Made by a program: the position numbers and the translations under genes | Assembly (NCBI GenBank): GCA_023898685.1 | Contig: CP060234.1 | Location: 3,100,001-3,164,000 of the forward strand | Reading direction: 5' to 3' | Length of the DNA stretch: 64,000 nucleotides | Source: Phycisphaeraceae bacterium | GTDB lineage: Bacteria > Planctomycetota > Phycisphaerae > Phycisphaerales > UBA1924 | Notes under the pieces: generated by a model | What the model was told of the DNA's origin: nothing | Database searches by the model: none | Seen by the model: the letters and a program-made list of their open reading frames with translations, nothing else | Part shown: positions 15,579 through 23,656 of the stretch, piece after piece | Numbering within the stretch: position 1 is the stretch's first letter | How the letters are laid out: every line of letters begins with the position of its first letter

Positions 15579-17078
15579 ATGAATACCGAACTGCTCGAGG
15601 AAGTGCTTGATTGCCCGAATCTGCCGTCGCTCCCGGCGATCGCGGTCCGCGTGATCGAAATGACCAGCGACCAGAATGTGTCGCTCGATGAGCTCGCCAA
15701 GCTGATCCAGACCGATCAGGCGATGTCGGCCCGCATTCTGCGGACAGTGAACTCGAGTTTCTACGGGCTGCGCGAGCGTTGCACCACGATCCGCAAGGCC
15801 CTGGTCATGCTGGGCCTCAGCCCCGTGAAGAGCCTGGTGCTGGGCTTCAGCCTCGTGAGCAGCATCGAACTCGACAAGGATCCCAGATTCGACTACGTCG
15901 CCTATTGGCGACGCGGCCTGTTCACCGCCGCGGCGGCCAAGGCCGTCGCCGACGCGGCGAAACTGCACGAGGCAGACGAGTGCTTCCTGTCGGGCCTGCT
16001 CCAGGACATCGGGATGATCGCCCTGCTGCGCACGCTCGGGGACGACTACATCGAGATCATCGAAGCCGCCGACAACGATCACCGCAAGCTCGTCCGCCAG
16101 GAGCTGGTCGTGCTGGAGGCGCAGCACCCCGACATCGGCGCCCTGCTTGCGCAGCGCTGGCGACTGCCCGACCAGCTGACCGTGCCGATCAAGTACCACG
16201 AGCGCCCCACGGCCGCCCCGAACGAGCACCACCACATCGTTCGTGCCGTGGCGATCGGCAATTATGCGCACGATGTGCTCACCGACGACGAGCCCGCGCA
16301 GGCGCTGAAGCGCTACTACGACCGCTGTGAGCAGTGGTTCGGCCTCAAGCAGTCGCAGGCCGACGAGGCCTTCAAACGATTCGCGCACAACACCGAGGAG
16401 CTCTCGGAGCTGTTCAGCCTGGACACAGGCGACGCCAAGGACCCGGCCGAGTTGCTCGAGATCGCCGATTCACACCTCATCAAGCTCGCCGAGGAAGAGC
16501 CGCGGCGGTCTCCCGCCGCCGATCAGCTCGCGCACATGCTGGTGGGCGAGGAATCGAACGACCCGCTCACCGGGCTCCTCAACGCCCGCGGGTTCGAGTC
16601 GGCGCTCACCGGCACATTCTCGGCGCTGCGTGAGGGGCAGGAGCCCGTGAGTCTCGCGCAGGTCGTGATCGACGGGCTCAAGATCGTTCAGGAGCGCGCC
16701 GGCGTGCTCGCCAGCGACGCCGTCCTGATCCGCGCGATCGCCTTTCTCCAGAAGCACTTCGAGCCGATCGGCGGGATTGTCTGCCGCGTCGGTTCGAGCA
16801 TCCTCAGCATCATCCTGCCCCGGGTCAGCAGCAACCAGGTGATCACGACGGTCGAGCAGTTCCAGGTGCAGTTCAACGCCAGCCTTGGCGAGTTGCTCAA
16901 CCAGATCGAGGTCGAAGCCGGGACGATCAAGCTCAGCGTCGGTGTGGCGACCGCCATCCCGGGATCCGCCGGCGAGGTCTCGACCGACGAACGGCTGGTG
17001 GCCGCCGCGACGCGCGCGGTGCAGTCCGCCCGCACCGCCGGCGGGAACTGCGTCAAGACCCACAACATGGCGGCGTGA
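15579..17078 (+). CDS. HDOD domain protein with degenerate GGDEF domain
   Basis: 499 residues from ATG 15579 (MNTELLEEVL). The HDOD domain (~10-210) is typical: LPSLPAIAVRVIEM, DQAMSARILRTVNSSFYG, and LSGLLQDIGMIAL, but it lacks the full metal-binding HD set. The C-terminal third (~335-490) starts like a diguanylate cyclase (NDPLTGLLNARGFESAL) but has RVGSSILSI where GGDEF should be, so it should not make c-di-GMP. It is probably a signalling scaffold rather than an enzyme. The frame is open upstream into recO, but that part is recO in another frame. Confidence 0.85.
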   Translation: MNTELLEEVLDCPNLPSLPAIAVRVIEMTSDQNVSLDELAKLIQTDQAMSARILRTVNSSFYGLRERCTTIRKALVMLGLSPVKSLVLGFSLVSSIELDKDPRFDYVAYWRRGLFTAAAAKAVADAAKLHEADECFLSGLLQDIGMIALLRTLGDDYIEIIEAADNDHRKLVRQELVVLEAQHPDIGALLAQRWRLPDQLTVPIKYHERPTAAPNEHHHIVRAVAIGNYAHDVLTDDEPAQALKRYYDRCEQWFGLKQSQADEAFKRFAHNTEELSELFSLDTGDAKDPAELLEIADSHLIKLAEEEPRRSPAADQLAHMLVGEESNDPLTGLLNARGFESALTGTFSALREGQEPVSLAQVVIDGLKIVQERAGVLASDAVLIRAIAFLQKHFEPIGGIVCRVGSSILSIILPRVSSNQVITTVEQFQVQFNASLGELLNQIEVEAGTIKLSVGVATAIPGSAGEVSTDERLVAAATRAVQSARTAGGNCVKTHNMAA

Positions 17079-17108
17079 GCCGGCCCCGCACGGTGACACG
17101 ACGCGGCG

Positions 17109-18332
17109 TCAGCCCGCCGGGCAGAGCGTGCCCACGAGCCGGGGCATCGGGCTCATCTCGGCGTACAGGTTCCGCAGGTTGTCCAGCGTCACGCTGTTGA
17201 TCCGCTCGAGCTCCTCTTCGAGCGAGCGGTGGTATTGCAGCGCCGCCCAGAGCCGCCCGATGCGCTGCATCCGATCGCCGGGCCGCTCGCCGCCCACGGT
17301 CGCCATCGTGGCGATGCGGTTGCGGATGCGCTCGAGGTCGGTCTCGGTCATCGAATCGACCAGGCCGTCGATCTCGTCGTTGATCACACCGCGGATCGTG
17401 CCGAGCCGGTCGGGCTCGCCGCCCGCGTAGACCATGAACACGCCGCAGCCCTCGTGCGGGTCGTAGCCCGCCTGGGCCTCCTCCGCGATGCCCTTCTCGA
17501 CGAGGGCCCAGTGCAGCCGGCTGTTGCCGTCGCCGCCCAAGAGCTGGCCCAGCACCATCGCGGCGTATCGACGCTCATCGTCGGCCGAGGGAGCCGGGGC
17601 GAGCCCGATCAGGTAGCCCCGGTGAACGCCCTCGTCCTCGAGCGTGAACTCCTCGGCGTTTGTGGGGGGCGGGGCGGTGTCGCGCCTCGCGCCGGTCGGG
17701 GCCCAGTCGCCGCACTCCCGCTCGGCCATCTCGCACGCACGGTCGAAATCGACCCGCCCCGCGAGGCTCAGCACCATGTTATCCGGCGCGTAGCGGTCGT
17801 TGAAGTAGCCCGCCATCTGGTCTCGGGTCAGGGCCGTAATGCTCTCGTCGGTGCCCAGCACGCGGTAGCCCAGCCCATGGGGGCGGAAGTAGCGGTCCAT
17901 CGCCTCCTCGTAGAGCACCCAGAAGGGGTTGTCGCGGTACATCGCGATCTCTTCGAGGATGACGTTCTTCTCGGTGTCGAAATCGTCCTGCCGCAGAGCG
18001 GGCCGCATCATGTGGCTGAGCAGGCCCAGGGCGTCGCCCATCAGTTCTGGCAGCACCTGGGCATAGAAGCAGGTGACCTCACCCGAGGTATATGCGTTGT
18101 GCCGCGCCCCCATGTCGTCGAACCGCTGGTTCAACTCGTCGGCGGAGACCTTCTCGGTCCCCTTGAACATCATGTGCTCGAGGAAGTGGCTCACGCCCAT
18201 CAGCGCGAGCGGCTCGTCGCGGGCTCCCGTGCGCACGAAGAACCCCGCGGCGGCGGAGTGCGCGTCGGCGTCGGCCTCCGCGATGACGGTCAGCCCGTTG
18301 CCCAGGACGCGGTGCTTGAATTCAACAGCCAT
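17109..18332 (-). CDS. M16 family zinc peptidase (processing-peptidase-like)
   Basis: 407 residues from ATG 18332 (MAVEFKHRVL), the normal size for a bacterial M16B peptidase. The inverted zinc motif HFLEH (~50) and a downstream Glu in EEIAMYRDNP are present, so it should be active. The C-terminal half has the second M16 domain (LGGDGNSRLHWALVEKGIAEEAQAGYD). Family members degrade small peptides or process precursors in the cytoplasm or periplasm; no signal peptide is seen. The frame upstream of 18332 is repeat and intergenic sequence. Downstream of thiE on the same strand, separated by a palindromic repeat. Confidence 0.88.
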   Translation of the reverse strand: MAVEFKHRVLGNGLTVIAEADADAHSAAAGFFVRTGARDEPLALMGVSHFLEHMMFKGTEKVSADELNQRFDDMGARHNAYTSGEVTCFYAQVLPELMGDALGLLSHMMRPALRQDDFDTEKNVILEEIAMYRDNPFWVLYEEAMDRYFRPHGLGYRVLGTDESITALTRDQMAGYFNDRYAPDNMVLSLAGRVDFDRACEMAERECGDWAPTGARRDTAPPPTNAEEFTLEDEGVHRGYLIGLAPAPSADDERRYAAMVLGQLLGGDGNSRLHWALVEKGIAEEAQAGYDPHEGCGVFMVYAGGEPDRLGTIRGVINDEIDGLVDSMTETDLERIRNRIATMATVGGERPGDRMQRIGRLWAALQYHRSLEEELERINSVTLDNLRNLYAEMSPMPRLVGTLCPAG

Positions 18333-18391
18333 GGGGCGAGTGTAGTGGGACGGGGGCGAGGGGCGCGTGCGGTCCGGTGGGGTCATCCAAA

Positions 18392-18464
18392 AAGGAGCCC
18401 CGAGTGTGCAGGGGCTTTCCGACGCTCTTGAACCTCGGCCCATCGCTCACGCTCAGGGCTCCTT
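18392..18464. repeat. Palindromic repeat, AAGGAGCCC family; doubles as thiE terminator
   Basis: Arms 18392-18404 and 18437-18464 are inverted copies of the unit found at 12887-12982. On the minus strand the distal arm ends in GGGGCTCC followed by TTTTT (18393-18389 region), which gives an intrinsic-terminator shape 10 nt past the thiE stop. Confidence 0.75.
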
Positions 18465-18474
18465 CTCGGCGTTC

Positions 18475-19530
18475 CTATGACACCGATTGCTCGACCGATC
18501 CCACAAGTTCGGCGCACACGCCCTCCGGATCCTCCGCCCCGCACACCGCCGAGCTGACGGCAAGCCCTCGCGCGCCGGCGTCGATCAGCTCGCCGGCGTT
18601 CTCCGGGGTGATCCCCCCGATGCAGAGGTGGGGGAGGCTTGCCAGATCGGGCTCGGCGAGGTACGCCCGCAGGTAGTCGACCCCCGCGATCACGTCCTTG
18701 GGTTTGGTGGTCGACGGGAACATGGGCCCCAGCCCGACCGAGCTCGCCCCCGCCGCGTTCGCCGCGCGGGCCGACTCGACCGACGAGGTTGAAACGCCGA
18801 CGAGCATCCCACGCCCGGCGACGGCCCGCACGTCGGCGGGCGAGAGGTCGCCTTGCCCCACGTGCACGCCATCGGCCCCGCACAGCAGGGCGATGTCGGG
18901 CCGGTCGTTGATGATCACCCAGATGCGGCGAGGCGACTCCCTCGCGATTTCGACGAATCGCCTTGCACGCGAGATGAGCTCTCGGTCGCTCAGTTCCTTT
19001 TCCCGCAGTTGGAGACAGTCCGCCCCGCCCGCGATCGCCGCCCGAGCGACCCGCTCCCAGTCCCCGCCCGGGCAGAGCGACGCCGTGAGCAGCACGCACA
19101 GCCGCCACTGCGGCGCGATCGGCGCCAGCCCCGCCGACACGAGCCGGCCGACCTCGTAGGCCTCGTACCGAAGCGCCTCGAACCGCGCCGCGTCGCCCCG
19201 CACGCACTTGGCTATCTCCTCGATCGACCGCAGCGCCTCGCCCACCCGCCCGCACGCTGCCGCGGCGACCGAGGTGGGATCGGATCGTTCGTATTCCCGC
19301 TCCGTGCGCACGGATGTGCCTACATCCCCCGGCGTGTCGCGGGCGCTCAGCCCCAGCCCCGCCGGTAGGGGCAGCACCGCCACGGCCTCGCCCAGTTCAT
19401 GCCGAGCCCGCTTGCACCTGGCTGTGAGCGCCTCGTCGTCGAGCGCGAACCGCGCGATGTCTTCGAGCACGCGCAGTCCCTCGCCCGCCCGGTTCCGGTT
19501 GGCGTCGATGATCCGCGCTTCGCTCCGCAC
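18475..19530 (-). CDS. thiE: Thiamine-phosphate synthase with N-terminal ThiD2-like domain
   Basis: About 351 residues. The C-terminal ThiE barrel joins HMP-PP and the thiazole phosphate into thiamine phosphate: visible are CLQLREKELSDREL, INDRPDIALLCGADGVHVGQGDLSP, VGLGPMFPSTTKP and CIGGITPENA. The N-terminal ~140 residues (RIIDANRNRAGEGLRVLEDIARFALDD) match the ThiD2-like domain fused to ThiE in cyanobacteria and planctomycetes. GTG at 19530 is the likely start because GGAG lies 6 nt before it; GTG at 19593 is an alternative with no Shine-Dalgarno. A run of nine C lies just before the ribosome site. A TATTGT -10 is present at 19604-19599 on the same strand. Confidence 0.88.
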   Translation of the reverse strand: MRSEARIIDANRNRAGEGLRVLEDIARFALDDEALTARCKRARHELGEAVAVLPLPAGLGLSARDTPGDVGTSVRTEREYERSDPTSVAAAACGRVGEALRSIEEIAKCVRGDAARFEALRYEAYEVGRLVSAGLAPIAPQWRLCVLLTASLCPGGDWERVARAAIAGGADCLQLREKELSDRELISRARRFVEIARESPRRIWVIINDRPDIALLCGADGVHVGQGDLSPADVRAVAGRGMLVGVSTSSVESARAANAAGASSVGLGPMFPSTTKPKDVIAGVDYLRAYLAEPDLASLPHLCIGGITPENAGELIDAGARGLAVSSAVCGAEDPEGVCAELVGSVEQSVS

Positions 19531-19608
19531 GCACTTCTCCGGGGGGGGGCCATCGGGCGATCCGAAGGCCCGGGTGGCGTGAACCAGCCCCACGCGCCAC
19601 AATAGAGC

Positions 19609-20346
19609 ATGTCCGAGCCATACGCCATCGAGCCGGAGCCGCGTGGCCCGAACCTGCCGGGCCAGGCCGTGGTCCGCGAGACCGAAGACCAGGTGCTCGA
19701 CGTGCTCGCCGCGGATATCTACGTCCACGCGCTCGAATGCGTGCGCCAATTCGGCGACTTCCACTTCGCGATCACCGCGGGGCGATTCCAGGAGCGGCTC
19801 TGCCTGAGGCTGATGGTCGACCCCGCGGTGCGGATGCTGCCCTGGAACCGGGCGCACATCTGGGCGACCCACGCTGAGCCCAGGGGCGGCGGGCGCACGA
19901 CCTTCGACGCCATTATCGACCTGCTGGCCGACCACGCCGGGATCCCGGACCGGCAGATCCACGTGCCCGGGCCGGGCGGGGCCGAGCACGCTTCCGCCTA
20001 CGAGTTGGAATTGCAGGAGCACCTCGCCTGGCGCGAGAAGGGGCACGACCGGCTCGATCTCGCGGTGGTTTCGCTGGAGAGCGACGGCGGGTGGTGCGGG
20101 CTGGGCGAGCCCGATCCGGGTGAGCCCGGCGCGAGGCTCATCGCCCCGACGGGGGCTGCGGGGCTGACGATGACACCCACCCTGATCGAGGCGACGCGGC
20201 TGATCGCGGTGGGAGCGACCGGGGCGGATCTCAAGCCGATGCTGCGGGCCGTGAGCGAGGGCGATGCGCCGGTATTCAGCGCGTTGCCCAGGCCCATCGG
20301 CGGATCGCTCCGCTGGTACATTGACCGGGCCGCCTGCCCGGAGTGA
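19609..20346 (+). CDS. 6-phosphogluconolactonase / sugar-phosphate isomerase family protein
   Basis: 245 residues, NagB/DevB fold: FHFAITAGRFQERLCLRLM near residue 50, LPWNRAHIWATHAEP in place of the usual RVHIWWGDER-type motif, and LTMTPTLIEATRLIAVGATG near the C-terminus. DevB hydrolyses 6-phosphogluconolactone in the oxidative pentose phosphate pathway. The motif differences and the lack of zwf nearby leave some doubt. Its start lies close to, and divergent from, thiE; its TGA overlaps the GTG of the next gene, so the two are coupled. Confidence 0.75.
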   Translation: MSEPYAIEPEPRGPNLPGQAVVRETEDQVLDVLAADIYVHALECVRQFGDFHFAITAGRFQERLCLRLMVDPAVRMLPWNRAHIWATHAEPRGGGRTTFDAIIDLLADHAGIPDRQIHVPGPGGAEHASAYELELQEHLAWREKGHDRLDLAVVSLESDGGWCGLGEPDPGEPGARLIAPTGAAGLTMTPTLIEATRLIAVGATGADLKPMLRAVSEGDAPVFSALPRPIGGSLRWYIDRAACPE

Positions 20347-21140
20347 ACGCGAGCGCGATGACGACCTATACGGTGCAACCCAACGAGCGTGTCACCTTCG
20401 GCGTCTGCCACGAGGACGACGACCTGCTCGTCGTGCTCAAGCCGCCCCAGGTGGTCACGCAGCCCGGCGTGGGGCACGAGCACGACACGCTGCTCAACGG
20501 CCTGTTCGCCCGGTGTGGCGACCGGCTCCAGCAACTGGGGCGGGCCCGCGACTTCGGGCTCGTCCACCGCCTCGACCGCGAGACGAGCGGGCTGGTCGCG
20601 GTGGCGCTCTCGCCCGATGCCTACGACCGCCTCCGCGAGGCCTTCGCCACACGGGCGGTCAAGAAGTTCTACTGGGCGATCTGCCACAAGGCGCCTCGCG
20701 AGCCGTCGGGCGTGATCAAGCGGCCCATCATCGAGGAGGAGCGTCGCAAGTCGCGCTACACCTCCGAGAAGCGGGCGAGGCTGAGCAACGACGGCAAACC
20801 CGCGGTGACCGCCTTCCGCGTGCTCGACGCGAACGAGATGGCGGCGCTGATCGAGGCGAGGCCTGTCACCGGGAGGCTGCACCAGGTCCGCGTCCACCTC
20901 GATTCGGTCGGGGCGGGGATCCTCGGCGACAGCCTCTACGGCCCGTCGCGAACCACCGGCGCCGCCCACCGGCTGGCGCTCCATGCCCACCGCATCGTGT
21001 TCGATCACCCGGTTACGGGCGAGCGGATGGACATCTCGACGCCGTTCCCTCGCGACCTGCGGGGACTGCTGCGGAGGCTGAATCTCAGGCGGCCCGATCT
21101 GGAGCCTCAGGCGGAGACGGCCGGGGATGACGAGGATTAG
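20343..21140 (+). CDS. RluA family pseudouridine synthase
   Basis: 265 residues. The catalytic loop GLVHRLDRETSGLVAVA (Asp nucleophile) and later RPVTGRLHQVRVHLDSVG, GDSLYG and LALHAHRI are the RluA family motifs. It isomerises uridines in rRNA or tRNA; which site cannot be told. There is no N-terminal S4 domain. GTG at 20343 overlaps the upstream stop (GTGA); ATG at 20358 is an alternative. Confidence 0.9.
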   Translation: MNASAMTTYTVQPNERVTFGVCHEDDDLLVVLKPPQVVTQPGVGHEHDTLLNGLFARCGDRLQQLGRARDFGLVHRLDRETSGLVAVALSPDAYDRLREAFATRAVKKFYWAICHKAPREPSGVIKRPIIEEERRKSRYTSEKRARLSNDGKPAVTAFRVLDANEMAALIEARPVTGRLHQVRVHLDSVGAGILGDSLYGPSRTTGAAHRLALHAHRIVFDHPVTGERMDISTPFPRDLRGLLRRLNLRRPDLEPQAETAGDDED

Positions 21141-21151
21141 GCGGTGTGCCG

Positions 21152-21170
21152 TGCTCGCCGTGTGCGAGCA
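21152..21170. terminator. Hairpin after the RluA-family gene
   Basis: TGCTCGC-CGTGT-GCGAGCA, 7-bp perfect stem, 11 nt past the stop. No T tract follows, so it is only a possible terminator. Confidence 0.35.
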
Positions 21171-21182
21171 TGGCGTGGCGCA

Positions 21183-21318
21183 ACGAGCCTGAAGCGCCAG
21201 CGAAGGTCACTGAGGACATTCGCTTGGCGTACTGCCGCCGAATGGAATGACCGGCGACCGTCGCGTGATCTCTGACGAAGGGACACAAGTGCGTCCTTCG
21301 CTAGCGCTTCAGGCTCGT
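21183..21318. repeat. Palindromic repeat, ACGAGCCTGAAGCG family
   Basis: Arms 21183-21206 and 21295-21318 are 24-nt reverse complements with one mismatch (ACGAGCCTGAAGCGCYAGCG then AAGG), enclosing about 88 nt. It lies between two convergent genes. A single arm of the same unit is at 54163-54190. Confidence 0.85.
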
Positions 21319-21329
21319 AGAAGCGCCCG

Positions 21330-22604
21330 CTACGGATCGACGATCGTCATCAGGTCCGCCGCGAGGCGGTCGGCGTGGAGCACGCCATCATCGCTGAGCA
21401 CCCATCGCTCCGGGCGCGACGACGAACGCCCGAGCATCAGGCCTTCGCTCCTGAACCGCTCGACGCGCGTCCGGAGTCGTGCGCACGCGGCGGGATCTAG
21501 TGCCGCGCAGGCCGACAGCACCGCTCCGGCGTCGAGGCCCTCGCAGAGGCGCAGGCCGGTCATGATCCGTTCCGCGAGGGCTCGCCTCGGGTCGGGGGTC
21601 TCCAGATCGACCACGGGTGGATGGCCCCCGAACGACTGGTCGAGATATGTGCCGAGCCTCGGCACGTTCTTCCAGCGGTGCCCCGCGACGTGCGCCGACG
21701 CGGACGGGCCCGCGGCGAGCCACTGCTGCTGACGCCAGTAGGCGAGGTTGTGCCGGCACTCGGCCCCGGGAAGCGCGAAGTTGCTCGTCTCGTACCGCCG
21801 GAATCCCGCCGAGGCGAGGACGTCCTTCGCCGTGCGCATCATCGCGGCGTCGGTGTCTTCGTCGGTCGGCTCGAAATCTCCCCGCTCGAGGCGGGCGGTC
21901 ATGGCCGTGCCGGGCTCGTAGGTCAGGCTGTAGGCCGAGACGTGCTCGACGCCCAGGGCCATGGCCTGTTCGAGGTCGCGCACGAACGAGGTCATCGTCT
22001 GTCCCGGGATGGCGAAGATCAGGTCGACGCTGAGGCGGCCGATGCCGGCGCTGCGCGCGATGTCGATCGCCCGGGCGACGTTCTCGGGGTCGTGCCAACG
22101 CTCAAGCGTGGCGAGGTGGGCCTTGTTGAACGACTGGGCCCCCATGCTGATCCGCGAGACCCCGCCGTCCGCCAACACACGCATGAGATCCAGAGTCGCC
22201 GTCTCCGGGTTGCATTCGACGGTGAATTCACCCGGTCCTCCGGGCGCCAACCCGGAAAGGTCGAACGCGTCGTGAAGCGTCGCGAGCAGGCGGCCCCAGA
22301 GGGGAACGGGCAGCAGCGTTGGAGTGCCGCCCCCGACAAAGATCGTGCTCAAGCGTGTCCCGGCCGACCAGGGCGCGATCGCCCGCAGCTCGGCCGTGAG
22401 GCGATCGACGAAGGCCTCCATCCGGCCCTGATTGTCCACGAGGCTGTAGAAATCGCAGTAGTGGCACTTGTGGAAGCAGAACGGGACGTGGATGTAGAGC
22501 GAACGCGGCGCCTCCCCGACGGTCAGGCTCGCGGGCGTGGGGCCCCGAACCAGCCCCGCGTCTCCGCATTGCCCCGGGGCCGATTGGTAGATAATGTGTC
22601 CCAT
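21330..22604 (-). CDS. hemW: Radical SAM protein HemW (coproporphyrinogen III oxidase-like)
   Basis: 424 residues. The radical-SAM cluster motif CFHKCHYCDF (CxxxCxYC plus the HemW-type Phe) lies near residue 42; FVGGGTPTLL, ECNPET, GAQSFN and SVDLIFAIPGQT follow in the family order. The HemW C-terminal domain is present (ETSNFALPGAECRHNLAYW). HemW is now seen as a heme chaperone rather than an oxidase. It is divergent from the FHA gene, with about 105 bp between. Confidence 0.92.
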   Translation of the reverse strand: MGHIIYQSAPGQCGDAGLVRGPTPASLTVGEAPRSLYIHVPFCFHKCHYCDFYSLVDNQGRMEAFVDRLTAELRAIAPWSAGTRLSTIFVGGGTPTLLPVPLWGRLLATLHDAFDLSGLAPGGPGEFTVECNPETATLDLMRVLADGGVSRISMGAQSFNKAHLATLERWHDPENVARAIDIARSAGIGRLSVDLIFAIPGQTMTSFVRDLEQAMALGVEHVSAYSLTYEPGTAMTARLERGDFEPTDEDTDAAMMRTAKDVLASAGFRRYETSNFALPGAECRHNLAYWRQQQWLAAGPSASAHVAGHRWKNVPRLGTYLDQSFGGHPPVVDLETPDPRRALAERIMTGLRLCEGLDAGAVLSACAALDPAACARLRTRVERFRSEGLMLGRSSSRPERWVLSDDGVLHADRLAADLMTIVDP

Positions 22605-22709
22605 GAATATCCGGTTCGGGCTCGCGATTCGCGAGGGTCGGCTCGCGTCTGAGGGGCCACACCGCGAGTGGTGCGACGCGCACCACGGTTAGGGGAAGGA
22701 TACGCCGCC

Positions 22710-23237
22710 GTGGATTTCGTTCTGGTTCGAGTGCAGTCCGACGGGCGCAGCACGCCCGCCGTCATCAAACGCGGACGGACGATGATCGGGCGGCAGGATG
22801 GCTGCCAGCTGCGGATCCGATCCGGCGAGGTTTCTCGCAAGCACTGCGAGATCCGCGTCGAGGAAGGTGCGGCTGTTGTCAAGGACCGTGGCTCGCGGAA
22901 CGGGACGTTCGTCAACGGGGTGAAGATCGTCGAGAAACGGCTGGCCGCGGGCGATCTGCTGGCCGTCGGGCCCGTGATCTTCCTGGTCCAACTCGGCGGG
23001 CAACCGGCCCAGTTCGACGCGGCCGAGATGTACCGCGAGGGCGTGCCGGGCGGGGTTTCCAAGACGCCCGCGTCGGCCGGCGGTGACGCCAGCTCCGACG
23101 ACATCCCGCCGACCGCGGCCGGTCTGCTGGACGATCTCGACATTGGGGGCGCGAGCCCAGACGACAGCAGCGTCGTCGAATTCGAGTTCGACTTCGAGGA
23201 CGAGGAGGAAGAGCAGCGGTCGCAGCCGCCGCTGTGA
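22710..23237 (+). CDS. FHA domain protein
   Basis: 175 residues. The FHA domain (~1-95) has GRTMIGRQDGCQLRI, SRKHCEI and DRGSRNGTFVNGVKI, the phosphothreonine-binding residues. The C-terminal half is disordered and ends in an acidic run (EFEFDFEDEEEEQ). GTG at 22710 follows AGGGGAAGGA. It probably acts as a phosphopeptide adaptor for Ser/Thr kinases; the partner is unknown. Confidence 0.9.
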   Translation: MDFVLVRVQSDGRSTPAVIKRGRTMIGRQDGCQLRIRSGEVSRKHCEIRVEEGAAVVKDRGSRNGTFVNGVKIVEKRLAAGDLLAVGPVIFLVQLGGQPAQFDAAEMYREGVPGGVSKTPASAGGDASSDDIPPTAAGLLDDLDIGGASPDDSSVVEFEFDFEDEEEEQRSQPPL

Positions 23238-23269
23238 TCCGCGGCGGACCATGCCCGGGCAGCGGGCGG

Positions 23270-23443
23270 TCAGCCCTCGGCTTTGGCCTGTGAGCCGGAC
23301 TCGGCCTTGGGCTTGAGCGGGATCCGGATGCAGGTGCCGCAGGCCTTGCACCGCACGGTCTTGCCGCGGGCGCCGGGCGGCACAGCCAGAATCTTCCGGC
23401 AGGTGAGATTCGGGCACATGATGCGGATCGACGATGTCGCCAT
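23270..23443 (-). CDS. Small zinc-ribbon protein (57 residues)
   Basis: A short frame from ATG 23443 to TGA 23270. It has two Cys pairs, CPNLTC (10-15) and CKACGTC (32-38), around VPPGARGKTVRC, the pattern of MJ0042/zf-type ribbon domains that in planctomycetes often sit at the N-terminus of longer proteins. Here the ribbon is alone with a Lys/Ala-rich tail. It is convergent with the FHA gene and divergent from purA. Function unknown. Confidence 0.72.
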   Translation of the reverse strand: MATSSIRIMCPNLTCRKILAVPPGARGKTVRCKACGTCIRIPLKPKAESGSQAKAEG

Positions 23444-23656
23444 GCGGTCGAACCCCCCTGCGAAGACATCGGTTCATCGGCTCCGGGCGGGGGGCTTGTT
23501 GAGCCAACCACCCCGCCTTTCGGGTGCTGGTGGGAGGTCAGGACGTGCCGGGAAGAATTGTCGCCCGCGTTTCCGGACCGCTCGGCCCGAACTGGCGGCT
23601 GGGTCGATATGGTTGGGCGGTCGGATGGGCAACCGTGTCGAGATCGAGGCCGCACG

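Noticed and set aside
21183..21318. CRISPR-like repeat array
   Set aside because: Only two arms in inverted, not direct, orientation; no regular spacers and no cas genes in the window.
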